From the NCBI RefSeq assembly GCF_015244745.1, contig NZ_JABCQI010000001.1:434001-498000 (forward strand): DNA of 64,000 bases, given 5' to 3'. This DNA is from Gluconobacter cadivus (lineage in GTDB: Bacteria > Pseudomonadota > Alphaproteobacteria > Acetobacterales > Acetobacteraceae). Positions 8,017 through 17,207 of this stretch are shown piece by piece; position 1 is the stretch's first letter, and every line of letters starts with the position of its first letter. Position numbers and translations under genes: made by a program. A model generated the notes under the pieces. It searched no databases and had not been told where the DNA came from. It saw only the letters and a program-made list of their open reading frames with translations.

Positions 8017-9015
8017 TTATTTCTTCTCGACGTGTCCGCCGAAACCGAAACGCTGTGCCGAGAGCACTTTCTCGGCAAAGTTGTTGCCGGACCGCGAACG
8101 GAAGCGCGTGAACAGCGCGGCCGTCATGACCGGAGCCGGGACGTCTTCCTCAATAGCGGCCTCAATCGTCCAGCGACCTTCACCAGAGTCCGCGACTTCG
8201 CCGGAGAACTCGTTGAGAGTTTCCGAACGGGTCAGGGCCTCGGCCGTCAGATCGAGCAGCCAGGACGACACGACACTGCCGCGACGCCATACTTCGGCAA
8301 TATCGCCCATATTGAGTTCGAACCGGTCTTTTTCCGCAAGAACGGGGGAGTTCTTGCTTTTCATGATATCGAAGCCCTCTGCGAAGGCCTGCATCATGCC
8401 GTATTCGATGCCGTTATGGACCATCTTCACAAAGTGCCCCGAACCGGCAGGCCCACAGTGCAGATAGCCCTGCTCGGCCCGCGGATCATGGCCCTTTTCG
8501 CCACGGCCCGGCGTGCGCGGCACGTCCCCGATGCCCGGCGCCAGCGCGCTGAGGATCGGATCAATATATTCGGCGGTTTCTTTCGTGCCGCCGAACATCA
8601 TGCAGTAGCCGCGTTCCAGACCCCAGACACCGCCTGAGGTGCCGACATCCACATAGGAGATGCCCTTTTCGGCCAGTTCGGCCGAACGACGGACGTCGTC
8701 CTTATAGTAAGTGTTGCCACCGTCGATGATGACATCCCCACGCCCCAGAAGGCCGCCGAGTTCCTGAACACAGGCCTCGGTGATGGCACCTGCCGGAAGC
8801 ATGACCCACACCACGCGGTGTTCGTCACCTTCGAGCAGCTTCGCCATCTCGGCGACAGAACCGGCGGGGGTCGCACGCCCCGCTTCGCAGCGTCCGGCGA
8901 CCGAAGCCGTCACTTCCGGCGTGCGGTCGTGCACGACGACATCATGTCCGTGGCGTGTCAGACGGACGGCAATATTGCCGCCCATCCGTCCCAGTCCGAT
9001 GATTCCGATCCGCAT
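8017..9015 (-). CDS. gnd: 6-phosphogluconate dehydrogenase (decarboxylating), short form
   Basis: A 332-residue enzyme that converts 6-phosphogluconate to ribulose 5-phosphate and CO2. It opens with a Rossmann loop ([11 protein letters not shown]) and carries the [26 protein letters not shown] and [16 protein letters not shown] signatures. It is much shorter than the 470-residue E. coli enzyme and belongs to the short type, which often prefers NAD; cofactor use is inferred from type only. The ATG has CAGGAG 8 bases upstream inside the end of tal-pgi, whose stop is 3 bases away. Confidence 0.95.
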   Translation of the reverse strand: MRIGIIGLGRMGGNIAVRLTRHGHDVVVHDRTPEVTASVAGRCEAGRATPAGSVAEMAKLLEGDEHRVVWVMLPAGAITEACVQELGGLLGRGDVIIDGGNTYYKDDVRRSAELAEKGISYVDVGTSGGVWGLERGYCMMFGGTKETAEYIDPILSALAPGIGDVPRTPGRGEKGHDPRAEQGYLHCGPAGSGHFVKMVHNGIEYGMMQAFAEGFDIMKSKNSPVLAEKDRFELNMGDIAEVWRRGSVVSSWLLDLTAEALTRSETLNEFSGEVADSGEGRWTIEAAIEEDVPAPVMTAALFTRFRSRSGNNFAEKVLSAQRFGFGGHVEKK

Positions 9016-9018
9016 GAC

Positions 9019-11892
9019 TTATGCTCCTGCCAGTGCTTCGTGGATTGCCGTTTCCAGAGCTTTCAGCCCGTCTTCCAGCGGTCCATCGATATGAACGCGA
9101 AGGGCGCGACGGCCACGGGCCGCGAGCACTTCGAAATCGCCTCGTGCCTGCGCCGCCTTGACAACGCTGAAGCTGAAACCATGACCCGGAACCGGCACAT
9201 CCGCCGCATCCGTCGCCGTGACCTGAAGGAACACGCCGCTGTCGGGTCCGCCTTTGTAGGCCTGGCCCGTCGAATGCAGGAACCGGGGGCCGAATTCGGC
9301 GGCTGTCGCCACTTTCAGCGTATCCCGCAGTTCCATACGAACGGACTGTGCCCAGTCGCGCGTCTGCTGATCGCGACGGATATAGGCGAGCAGACCGACA
9401 TAGTCGCCCGGCTTCACACGATCAAAAAGGGTCTTGAGAATGGAGACCGCATCGCTTTTGCTGCCAGCAGCTTCCGTGTTCTTCGCATCCGCGTAGAAGG
9501 ACAGCGGACCATCCTTCGCGAACGGCGTTTCCGGCGGCAGCGAGCCCGTTTCGGCATAGGCCGAGGTCAGCTTGCGGGTTTCGAGCTTGCTGAACTCAAC
9601 GTCAGGCTGATCGAACGGATCAATCCCAAGAACCGCACCAGCCACAGCCGTCGCGAATTCGAACAGGAAGAATGCCTGTCCGATCTGGGACGCATCGGCC
9701 AGACGGATGGTGACGACCGGCGCACCAGCGGCCCGCAGAGCGCCGAGACGGCTGTCGGGAACGTCGTCGCCCAGCAGAAGGTCCACAAAAATGCGGTCCG
9801 TTCCATAGACATCCGGCACGCCGAGTTCTTCCTCGTCGATGGGGATCAGGCCGAGGCCCTTCTTGCCGGTGCTTTCGGCGATGAGCTGTTCCAGCCATGC
9901 GCCCAGCGACGCAATGCCGTCAGAGGCAAGGATCGTCACCTTGTCGCGACCGAAGCAGTGCGCGGCATGACCGAGGATCAAGCCCAGAACCGCACCCGGA
10001 TTGGCAGCCGGAGGCGCGCTTCCGTCACAGGATTCCACCATCAGGCGCGTGACCGTCAGCAGCTTGCGAACGTCAATGCCGCTTGCCGCCGCCGGAACGA
10101 GGCCGAAATTGGACAGGACGGAGTACCGACCGCCGATTTTCGGATCGCCGTAGAACACGCGCCAGAAGCCGTTTTCCTCGGCCACTTTCTGCATGTGCGA
10201 ACCCGGATCGGTGATGGCGATGAAGCTGTCACCCGGCTTCTTGCCCAGAGCCTGACCGGCCACCTGCCAGAAATGCGCGAACAGGATGTTCGGCTCCAGC
10301 GTACCGCCAGACTTGCTGGCCACGATGAAGAGTGTGTTCTTCGGGTCGATGGCTTTCTCGAACGCCGTGACCTGCTGCGGGTCCGTACTGTCGAGAACAT
10401 GCAGCTTCGGCCAGCCTTCGCGCTGTCCGAACGTCTCGGCCAGAACCTCGGGACCAAGGCTCGAACCACCCATGCCCAGGAGCAGGATATCCTTGAAGCC
10501 GCGACTGCGGACATCGCGGGCCAGAACCTCCAGTTCTTCGACGTTCCACAGACGGTCCTGTACGATTGTCAGCCAGTTCAGCCAGTCGGCTTCCGGGCCA
10601 TTCGTCCAGACCGACGGATCTTTCTGCCAGATCCGGCGCAGACCGCCGCTCTGGCTCCAGTCCTTTTCCGCACCGGCGACATCGTCGCGCAGTTCCGGCG
10701 GCAGGTCGGCGCTGACACGCAGCAGACGCTTGCCGATGACGGCCTCGCGCTTGGTTGCCACAGCCGTCAGCAGAGTGTCGAACGACACGCTGAATGCTGC
10801 ACAGCCTTCCTTGACGAGCTTCGTGGTCACGCCATTCAGATCCAACCCAAGACGCTCGGCCTCAGACAGAACATGCCGCGCCTGTTCGACATTCTCGGTC
10901 AGGCTGGCGCGCGCCTTGCCGTGATCGCGGAACGCATCGAACGTTGCGGGCGGAATGGTGTTGACCGTCTCGGGACCGATCAGCTCTTCGACATACAGGA
11001 CGTCGGAATAGGCCTTGTCCTTGGTGCCAGTGCTGGCCCAGAGCAGACGCTGCGGGTTGGCGCCCTTTTCGGCCAGCGCCTTCCAGCGCGAGCTGTTACG
11101 GACTTCAAGATAATACTGATAGGCCAGCTTGGCATTAGCGATTGCGACCTTCCCGCGAATGGCCTTCAGAGCCTCGGCCTCCGCATCGCCAGCCGCGATG
11201 CGACGGTCGATTTCCCCGTCGATCTTGGCATCGATACGACTGACGAAGAACGACGCCACACTGGCAAGACGCGAGATGTCTTCACCACGGGCCGCGCGAT
11301 CTTCAAGACCGGCAATATAGGCTTCCAGCACCGCCTTGTAAGCATCAAGCGAGAACAGCAGCGTCACATTGACATTGATGCCGTCCGCAATGGCGTCACG
11401 AATGGCGCCCGTGCCTTCAGACGTACCGGGGATCTTGATCATCAGGTTTTCACGCCCGACAGCCTTCCACAGACGCCGCGCTTCCGTGATCGTCCCGTGC
11501 GTGTCGAACGCCAGATAGGGCGAGACTTCGAGGCTGACATAGCCGTCCAGCCCTTTGGTCTTTTCGAACACCGGATACAGAACCGCGCAGGCGGACCGGA
11601 TGTCGTCGATAGCCAGATGTTCGTACAGATCGCCGGGGGGCAGGCCTTCGCCTTCCAGCAGCTTGCGGATCTGCGGATCGTATTCGGTGCCGTGTCCGAT
11701 GGCCTTCTCAAAGATGGCCGGGTTGGACGTGACGCCCCGCAGGCCGTCTTCATCCACCAGCTTGCGGAGGCTTCCATCCTCCGTGAAGCTGCGCTGGATG
11801 AAATCCAGCCAGGGGGACTGGCCGTATTTCTCAAGCTCGCGCAGCACGCTGCCGACTTCGTTCAGACCGGTATTGGAGATTGTGTCTGCCAC
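9019..11892 (-). CDS. tal-pgi: Bifunctional transaldolase / glucose-6-phosphate isomerase
   Basis: A 957-residue fusion. Residues 1 to about 375 are transaldolase, with the TSNPAIFEKAI motif and the Schiff-base Lys153 in NLMIKIPGT. From about residue 390 to the end is glucose-6-phosphate isomerase, with the sugar-phosphate-binding LLLGMGGSSLGPEV and SKSGGTLEPN segments. Joining a non-oxidative pentose phosphate enzyme to the isomerase that returns fructose 6-phosphate to glucose 6-phosphate fits a cycling pathway. The start is GTG with AGGGAGA 7 bases upstream, 12 bases after the tkt stop. No internal stop or frameshift is seen. Confidence 0.95.
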   Translation of the reverse strand: MADTISNTGLNEVGSVLRELEKYGQSPWLDFIQRSFTEDGSLRKLVDEDGLRGVTSNPAIFEKAIGHGTEYDPQIRKLLEGEGLPPGDLYEHLAIDDIRSACAVLYPVFEKTKGLDGYVSLEVSPYLAFDTHGTITEARRLWKAVGRENLMIKIPGTSEGTGAIRDAIADGINVNVTLLFSLDAYKAVLEAYIAGLEDRAARGEDISRLASVASFFVSRIDAKIDGEIDRRIAAGDAEAEALKAIRGKVAIANAKLAYQYYLEVRNSSRWKALAEKGANPQRLLWASTGTKDKAYSDVLYVEELIGPETVNTIPPATFDAFRDHGKARASLTENVEQARHVLSEAERLGLDLNGVTTKLVKEGCAAFSVSFDTLLTAVATKREAVIGKRLLRVSADLPPELRDDVAGAEKDWSQSGGLRRIWQKDPSVWTNGPEADWLNWLTIVQDRLWNVEELEVLARDVRSRGFKDILLLGMGGSSLGPEVLAETFGQREGWPKLHVLDSTDPQQVTAFEKAIDPKNTLFIVASKSGGTLEPNILFAHFWQVAGQALGKKPGDSFIAITDPGSHMQKVAEENGFWRVFYGDPKIGGRYSVLSNFGLVPAAASGIDVRKLLTVTRLMVESCDGSAPPAANPGAVLGLILGHAAHCFGRDKVTILASDGIASLGAWLEQLIAESTGKKGLGLIPIDEEELGVPDVYGTDRIFVDLLLGDDVPDSRLGALRAAGAPVVTIRLADASQIGQAFFLFEFATAVAGAVLGIDPFDQPDVEFSKLETRKLTSAYAETGSLPPETPFAKDGPLSFYADAKNTEAAGSKSDAVSILKTLFDRVKPGDYVGLLAYIRRDQQTRDWAQSVRMELRDTLKVATAAEFGPRFLHSTGQAYKGGPDSGVFLQVTATDAADVPVPGHGFSFSVVKAAQARGDFEVLAARGRRALRVHIDGPLEDGLKALETAIHEALAGA

Positions 11893-11904
11893 AGGATCTC
11901 TCCC

Positions 11905-13962
11905 TTACTTGCCGCGCAGGGCCTGACGCTTTGCTGCGTCAAGAACCGCTTCAGGCGTGAAACCGAATTTCGTGAGAAGTGCGGAGGCCGGAGCCGACGC
12001 ACCGAACGTGTTCATCGCGATGATCGCACCGCCGATGCCGACATACCGATCCCAGCCGAACGCCGCGGCCTGTTCGACCGCAACGCGGCCGATGACATCC
12101 GGCGGCAGGACGGAATCGCGGTATTCCTGGCTCTGCTCTTCGAAGAGATCGAAGCTCGGCATCGAGACGACGCGGGCCTTGATGCCCTCTTCCGTCAGTT
12201 TCTCGTAAGCCGTCACCACGAGGCTGACTTCCGAACCCGAAGCGATCAGGATCACGTCGGGCTTGCCGTCACAGCTCGCCAGAACATAGGCACCCTTCGC
12301 CAGACCGGCGGCGGACGCATATTTCGTACGGTCGATCGTCGGCAGGTTCTGACGGCTCAGAGCGAGCACGGCAGGCTTGTGCGTCATCGGGATCAGCGTC
12401 CGCCACGCTTCGGACACTTCGTTCGCGTCGGACGGGCGGATCGTCATGATGCCCGGCGTTGCGCGAAGCTGTGCGAGCTGCTCGATCGGCTGATGCGTCG
12501 GTCCGTCTTCACCCACGCCAATGGAGTCATGCGTGAAGATATACAGAACCGGCAGTTCCATGATGGCCGACAGACGGATCGGCGCCTTCATGTAATCGGA
12601 GAAGATCAGGAAGCCCGAACCGTAGGAGCGGATGCCCGACAGCGCGATACCGTTACAGATGGAACCCATCGCATGTTCGCGCACACCGAAATGCAGGTTC
12701 CGGCCACCATAGGTGCCGTTCCATTTTTCCGGCTGGAAAGAGCCGCCGCCCTTGATGTCCGTCTTGGTGGACGGTGTGAGGTCAGCAGAGCCGCCGATCA
12801 TCCAGGGAAGGTTCTTCGCAACCGCATTCAGAACCTGACCCGAGCTTGCACGCGAGGCAACGCCCTTCGCATCGGCTTCGAAAGTCGGGATGTCCTTGTC
12901 CCAGCCTTCCGGCAGACGGTGCTCGATGATGCAGTCGATTTCAGCCGCGAGTTCCGGATGGGCTTCACGATAGGCCGAGAACAGCTCGCGCCATTCTGCA
13001 TTGGCTTCCGCGCCGCGCTTGCCGAGACCTTCGGCGAAATGCTCCTTTACACCGTCCGGGACATAGAAGTCCGGAGCGTCTTCCGGCCAGCCATAAGCAG
13101 CCTTCGCACCCTTGATTTCTTCCGCACCCAGCGGCTCGCCATGTGCCGAAGCCGTACCGGCCTTCTTGGGCGCGCCGTAGCCGATGACCGTCTTGAGCAC
13201 GATCATGCTCGGACGATCCGTCACTGCACGCGCAGCTTTGAGGGCTGCGAGAATGGCCTCGACATCGTTGCCGTCCGGCAGCGTCTGGACATGCCAGCCA
13301 TAAGCTTCAAAACGCTTGCCCACATTTTCCGTGAAGGCCAGATCCGTCGACCCTTCGATGGAAATCTGATTGGAATCATAGATCCAGGTCAGGTTCCCAA
13401 GTGCGAGATGGCCAGCGGTGGACGCGGCTTCCGAAGCCACACCTTCCATCATGTCGCCATCGCCACAGAACACCGTGACGTGATAGTCGAACAGTTTGAA
13501 GCCCGGGCGATCATAGCGCGCGGACATCCATTTCTGCGCGATCGCCATACCGACGGAATTGCCGCAACCCTGTCCGAGCGGGCCGGTCGTGGTTTCTACA
13601 CCAGCGGTAAAGCGGTATTCCGGATGACCCGGCGTCTTGGAGTTCAGCTGACGGAACTGCGAGAGATCCTCGACAGTGAGGGACGGCGCGTCAACGACCT
13701 TGCCATCCTGAATATCCTTCACGCCTGTGAGGAACAGGGTGGAGTACAGCAGCATCGACGCGTGACCGACCGAAAGCACGAAACGGTCACGGGCAGGCCA
13801 GCACGGATCGGCCGGATCGTATTTCAGATCGTGCTGCCAGACCGCATACATCGCGGGGGCGAGGGCCATAGCCGTGCCGGGATGGCCGGAATTGGCGCGC
13901 TCGACACCTTCCATCGAAAGAGTGCGGATCGTATTGATGGTGAGCTGAGGAAGCGTACTCAT
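11905..13962 (-). CDS. tkt: Transketolase
   Basis: A 685-residue thiamine-diphosphate enzyme exchanging two-carbon units in the non-oxidative pentose phosphate pathway. It has the N-terminal ERANSGHPG, the cofactor-binding GDGDMMEGVASEA segment, and the central FTHDSIGVGEDGPTHQP transketolase signature. Length is normal. The ATG at 13962 matches the usual N-terminus (STLPQLTINTIRTLSMEGV), with a GGAG about 11 bases upstream. The frame is open 71 codons further but that extension is not family-like. It is the first gene of the minus-strand cluster, divergent from the metallo-hydrolase gene, so the cluster promoter should lie in 13963-14084. Confidence 0.95.
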   Translation of the reverse strand: MSTLPQLTINTIRTLSMEGVERANSGHPGTAMALAPAMYAVWQHDLKYDPADPCWPARDRFVLSVGHASMLLYSTLFLTGVKDIQDGKVVDAPSLTVEDLSQFRQLNSKTPGHPEYRFTAGVETTTGPLGQGCGNSVGMAIAQKWMSARYDRPGFKLFDYHVTVFCGDGDMMEGVASEAASTAGHLALGNLTWIYDSNQISIEGSTDLAFTENVGKRFEAYGWHVQTLPDGNDVEAILAALKAARAVTDRPSMIVLKTVIGYGAPKKAGTASAHGEPLGAEEIKGAKAAYGWPEDAPDFYVPDGVKEHFAEGLGKRGAEANAEWRELFSAYREAHPELAAEIDCIIEHRLPEGWDKDIPTFEADAKGVASRASSGQVLNAVAKNLPWMIGGSADLTPSTKTDIKGGGSFQPEKWNGTYGGRNLHFGVREHAMGSICNGIALSGIRSYGSGFLIFSDYMKAPIRLSAIMELPVLYIFTHDSIGVGEDGPTHQPIEQLAQLRATPGIMTIRPSDANEVSEAWRTLIPMTHKPAVLALSRQNLPTIDRTKYASAAGLAKGAYVLASCDGKPDVILIASGSEVSLVVTAYEKLTEEGIKARVVSMPSFDLFEEQSQEYRDSVLPPDVIGRVAVEQAAAFGWDRYVGIGGAIIAMNTFGASAPASALLTKFGFTPEAVLDAAKRQALRGK

Positions 13963-14084
13963 CGGAATGGGATCTCCGGCTTGTGACTGACAGGAAGAAA
14001 CGCAACGATATCTTCCATACCTTCTGCTGCCACGGCATGACGCGAAGTCGCGACAGACGCAATGGCTGATCGGTAAACCATATT

Positions 14085-15104
14085 GTGAAACACGCTCTTG
14101 TGCTTGAAGACAACCTGCCACACTTCGACGGTCGTCATTACCGAAACCCCGAAGAATGGCGCCCGGACGAGGCACGAACGGCCCGCAGTCCCTCGCAGCG
14201 GATCGGGAACATCTTCCGCTGGCAGATGGGCCTCAGGCCACGCTGGCCGGATGCCCTTCCCCCGCAGAAAACCTACGATCAGGTCACGCCTGCGCCGGGG
14301 GAATGCTGTGTCACGTTTGTCGGTCATGCGACCGTTCTGCTCCAGTTTGGCCGTGCAGGACGCGCGCCTCTGCGGATCATCACAGATCCGGTCTTTTCCG
14401 AACGCTGCTCCCCCTTCCGCAGTTTCGGTCCCCGCCGCGTCTGCCCGCCCGGCATCGCGCTGGATGCCCTTCCCCGCATCGACATCATCCTCGTCTCGCA
14501 CTGTCATTACGACCACATGGACCTGCCGAGCCTGCGGGCACTGGCCGAACGTGACGATCCGCTCTGCATTTCCCTCCCGGGCAACCGTCGCCATCTGAAA
14601 AAGGCCGCTCTTCCGCGCATCGTCGAACTGGACTGGTGGGACGGCACGACTGATGACGGTGCCCACATCACAGCCACACCGGCGCTGCATGGAAGCGCAC
14701 GCACGCCGTTCGATTCCAACCGCGCGCTCTGGGGTGGCTTCACGATCGAAGCGGATGGCCACACCGTGTTTTTCGCGGGCGACACGGCCTGGGGCAAACA
14801 TTTCGACGCGATCCACCGTCGCTGGCCGGATATCGACCTCGCCATCCTGCCCATCGGGGCCTACGAGCCGCGCAACCTGATGCGCCGCGTTCACATGTCC
14901 CCCGAAGAGGCGCTCATGGCTTTCGATACGCTCAAGGCACAACAGGGCCTGCCGATCCATTTCGGCACGTTCCAGCTCACCGACGAGGCCATTCTGGAGC
15001 CGCCCACCCGTCTGGAGTTCGCCTGCCGACCCGCTGGCCGTCCTTTCAGGGCGCTGGAAAACGGTGACAGCCTCACTCTTCCGTCAGTTGACACAAAAAG
15101 CTAA
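14085..15104 (+). CDS. MBL-fold metallo-hydrolase, NAPE-PLD/RomA-like
   Basis: A 339-residue metallo-beta-lactamase-fold protein. The metal site is seen as SHCHYDHMD, with later His and Asp ligands in FFAGDTAWG and the C-terminal PIHFGTFQLTDE segment typical of the NAPE-PLD-like, UlaG-related branch. That branch includes phosphodiesterases and lactonases; the substrate here is unknown. No signal peptide is obvious. The listed start is a GTG without a good ribosome site, so the N-terminus is uncertain, but the conserved domain begins near residue 73 and is unaffected. Confidence 0.85.
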   Translation: MKHALVLEDNLPHFDGRHYRNPEEWRPDEARTARSPSQRIGNIFRWQMGLRPRWPDALPPQKTYDQVTPAPGECCVTFVGHATVLLQFGRAGRAPLRIITDPVFSERCSPFRSFGPRRVCPPGIALDALPRIDIILVSHCHYDHMDLPSLRALAERDDPLCISLPGNRRHLKKAALPRIVELDWWDGTTDDGAHITATPALHGSARTPFDSNRALWGGFTIEADGHTVFFAGDTAWGKHFDAIHRRWPDIDLAILPIGAYEPRNLMRRVHMSPEEALMAFDTLKAQQGLPIHFGTFQLTDEAILEPPTRLEFACRPAGRPFRALENGDSLTLPSVDTKS

Positions 15105-15169
15105 ACTGCCCTCCGACATCCTTTCCCCGGATTTTCTGTCATCGGGGACACCGCCATGTGGAAACCGTC

Positions 15170-15670
15170 ATGAACGCCCAGAACGTCACTTTCACGTCAG
15201 ACCAGATCACCGCCCTGTTCATCGACGCGGCCCGTGAAGGCGATACCGACCTCCTGACCCAGTTTCTGGATGCCGGCATGGCCATCGATACGCCGGACAG
15301 CCGTGGCTATACCGCCCTGATCGTCGCCACCTACAACGGCCATACGGACGCCACGCGCCTGCTGCTGGACCGCGGAGCCGACACGGAAGCCACCGATCTC
15401 AAGGGGGCCACCGCACTTTCGGGCGTCGCGTTCAAGGGCCTGACCGAGATTGCAACACTTCTGCTCGATCATGGCGCCGAGGTGGATCACGCCAATCATG
15501 CCGGTCGCACACCGCTGATGTTTTCCATCATGTTCAACCGCGAAGACATGGCGAAAAAGCTTCTTGCCGCCGGAGCAAACCCGGACCTGAAGGATGCGGA
15601 CGGCGTTTCGGCCCGTGATCTGGCCGAACGCCAGCTCATGACCGGCCTGTTCGCCGGAGCGTCCGCATGA
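15170..15670 (+). CDS. Ankyrin-repeat protein
   Basis: A 166-residue protein made mostly of about four ankyrin repeats: the G-TAL--A---GH-----LL--GAD pattern recurs near residues 40, 73, 106 and 139. Ankyrin repeats mediate protein binding, so partners rather than a reaction are expected. The ATG at 15170 has GGAAA about 5 bases upstream; a GTG four codons earlier is possible. Its stop overlaps the hisC start as ATGA, so it is translationally coupled to hisC, although no link to histidine synthesis is known. Confidence 0.88.
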   Translation: MNAQNVTFTSDQITALFIDAAREGDTDLLTQFLDAGMAIDTPDSRGYTALIVATYNGHTDATRLLLDRGADTEATDLKGATALSGVAFKGLTEIATLLLDHGAEVDHANHAGRTPLMFSIMFNREDMAKKLLAAGANPDLKDADGVSARDLAERQLMTGLFAGASA

Positions 15671-16734
15671 GTCGTTTCTGGAACCGCCGCGTTCAGGATC
15701 TGCACCCCTATGTACCGGGCGAACAGCCCAGACTCGCGGACCTGCTGAAGCTCAATACGAACGAGTCTCCCTACGGTCCGAGCCCGAAAGTGCTTCAAGC
15801 CATCCGGGACGTGGCGTCCGACGACCTGCGCCTCTATCCCGACCCGACAGCAGCAGACCTGCGGGAGACGATTGCGACCCGGTTCGGCACCACCGCCGAT
15901 CGCGTTTTCGTCGGCAATGGCTCCGACGAAGTTCTGGCCCATGCCTTCCGCGCGCTGTTTCACGACGATGCGCCGGTCCTGTTCTCGGATGTGACCTACG
16001 GTTTTTATCCGGTCTATTGCGGCCTGTTCGACCAGCCGTTCCGCCACATTCCGCTCAATGACGATTTCACGATCGACATCGACTCCTATACTGGCGACTG
16101 CGGCGGAATCGCCGTCGCCAACCCGAATGCCAATACGGGAATCGCCCTGTCGCTCGAGCAGATCGAAACGCTCCTCAAGCGCCATCCTGACCGGACCGTC
16201 ATCATCGACGAAGCCTATGTCGATTTCGGTGCCCAATCCGCCATTGAACTGACACATCGTCATGACAATCTTCTGGTCGTCCAGACGCTCTCAAAGTCCT
16301 ACGCTCTGGCAGGACTGCGTGTGGGCTTTGCGATCGGTTCTCCGGAACTGATCGAGGGTCTCATCCGCGTCAAGGACAGTTTCAATTCCTATCCCCTCTC
16401 CCGCCCGGCACAGGCCGGGGCCATCGCCGCGATTCAGGATATCGAGTGGCTCGCAGACATCACGGCCCGCCTCGTTGCAAGCCGTGACCGGCTGGTTCCG
16501 CAACTGCAAAATCTTGGCTTCCAAGTCCTGCCATCCTGTGCCAATTTCATTCTTGTGCACCACCCGGAGCACAAGGCCGGAGCCATCGCCGCAGCCCTGC
16601 GCGAGCGTGCGATCCTTGTCCGGCACCTCTCCACCCCGCGCATCCAGGACTGGCTGCGTATCTCGATCGGAACGGACGAATCCTGCACCCGCCTGACTGA
16701 CGTTTTGCGGGACATCCTCTCCTCCCGATCCTGA
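15667..16734 (+). CDS. hisC: Histidinol-phosphate aminotransferase
   Basis: A 355-residue class I/II PLP-dependent aminotransferase that makes histidinol phosphate from imidazole-acetol phosphate. It has the LNTNESPYGPSP N-terminal motif, the IIDEAYVDF segment and the PLP lysine Lys210 in TLSKSYALAGLR, which together are typical of HisC. Length is standard. It overlaps the ankyrin gene by 4 bases. Other his genes are not in this window, so HisC-like broad-specificity aminotransferase activity cannot be excluded. Confidence 0.92.
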   Translation: MSRFWNRRVQDLHPYVPGEQPRLADLLKLNTNESPYGPSPKVLQAIRDVASDDLRLYPDPTAADLRETIATRFGTTADRVFVGNGSDEVLAHAFRALFHDDAPVLFSDVTYGFYPVYCGLFDQPFRHIPLNDDFTIDIDSYTGDCGGIAVANPNANTGIALSLEQIETLLKRHPDRTVIIDEAYVDFGAQSAIELTHRHDNLLVVQTLSKSYALAGLRVGFAIGSPELIEGLIRVKDSFNSYPLSRPAQAGAIAAIQDIEWLADITARLVASRDRLVPQLQNLGFQVLPSCANFILVHHPEHKAGAIAAALRERAILVRHLSTPRIQDWLRISIGTDESCTRLTDVLRDILSSRS

Positions 16735-16898
16735 ATTAACCGGACGGTAATGTTCCGTCCCCCATAATCATGAGCCAGACAGGGCCAGACGGGCGCGTTT
16801 ATGCGCGCTCCATCCCGCCACCCTCCGGGTGGGTGAACGGGAGGCCCATGAATGTTTCATGCGGAAAGACCGAATACATGCGTGCATTTCAAGGACAG

Positions 16899-17153
16899 AT
16901 GTCCGACAACCAGCCTATTCGCCGCAATCAGGCCGAAAAGGAAAAGCAGCTTCGGGACCTCAAGGAAACGATCGCTTCCATGAAGTCCCACACGTCTCCG
17001 ACGCTGAAGGAAAGCATTCAGCGCCGCATTCGTGAGCTGGAAATCGAACTGCGCACCATTGCGCGCGAAAAAGCCGCGAAGGCCGCAAACCCGGACGCCC
17101 AGTCCGACCGCCAGCGCCGTCCGCCGCGCCGTAATACGATCCGTTCCATGTAA
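16899..17153 (+). CDS. Small charged helical protein, unknown function
   Basis: An 84-residue protein rich in Lys, Glu and Arg. Residues 9 to 60 follow a heptad-like pattern (EKEKQLRDLKE, then RIRELEIELRTI) and are probably coiled coil; the C-terminus is basic and Pro/Arg-rich. I do not recognise the family. The start is uncertain: the ATG at 16899 has AAGGA only 3 bases away, and an in-frame ATG at 16848 has GGGAGG at the same close spacing. It is followed directly by a 17-bp inverted repeat. Confidence 0.7.
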   Translation: MSDNQPIRRNQAEKEKQLRDLKETIASMKSHTSPTLKESIQRRIRELEIELRTIAREKAAKAANPDAQSDRQRRPPRRNTIRSM

Positions 17154-17162
17154 AGGATGGTC

Positions 17163-17206
17163 GCAGAGAGGCTGGTACGACAATTCCTCCGTACCAGCCT
17201 CTCTGC
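17163..17206. terminator. 17-bp inverted repeat between convergent genes
   Basis: A perfect 17-bp stem (17163-17179 with 17190-17206, 10-base loop) fills the gap between the small helical gene (plus) and the glycosyltransferase stop at 17208 (minus). It lacks a T-run on either strand, so it may stall or stabilise transcripts rather than act as a classic intrinsic terminator. Confidence 0.55.
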
Positions 17207-17207
17207 A

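Noticed and set aside
8818-13986. A 1722-codon open frame on the plus strand opposite tkt, tal-pgi and gnd
   Set aside because: It is a mirror of strongly GC-biased codons of the real genes on the other strand; it has no family motif, and conserved enzymes occupy the opposite strand over its whole length.
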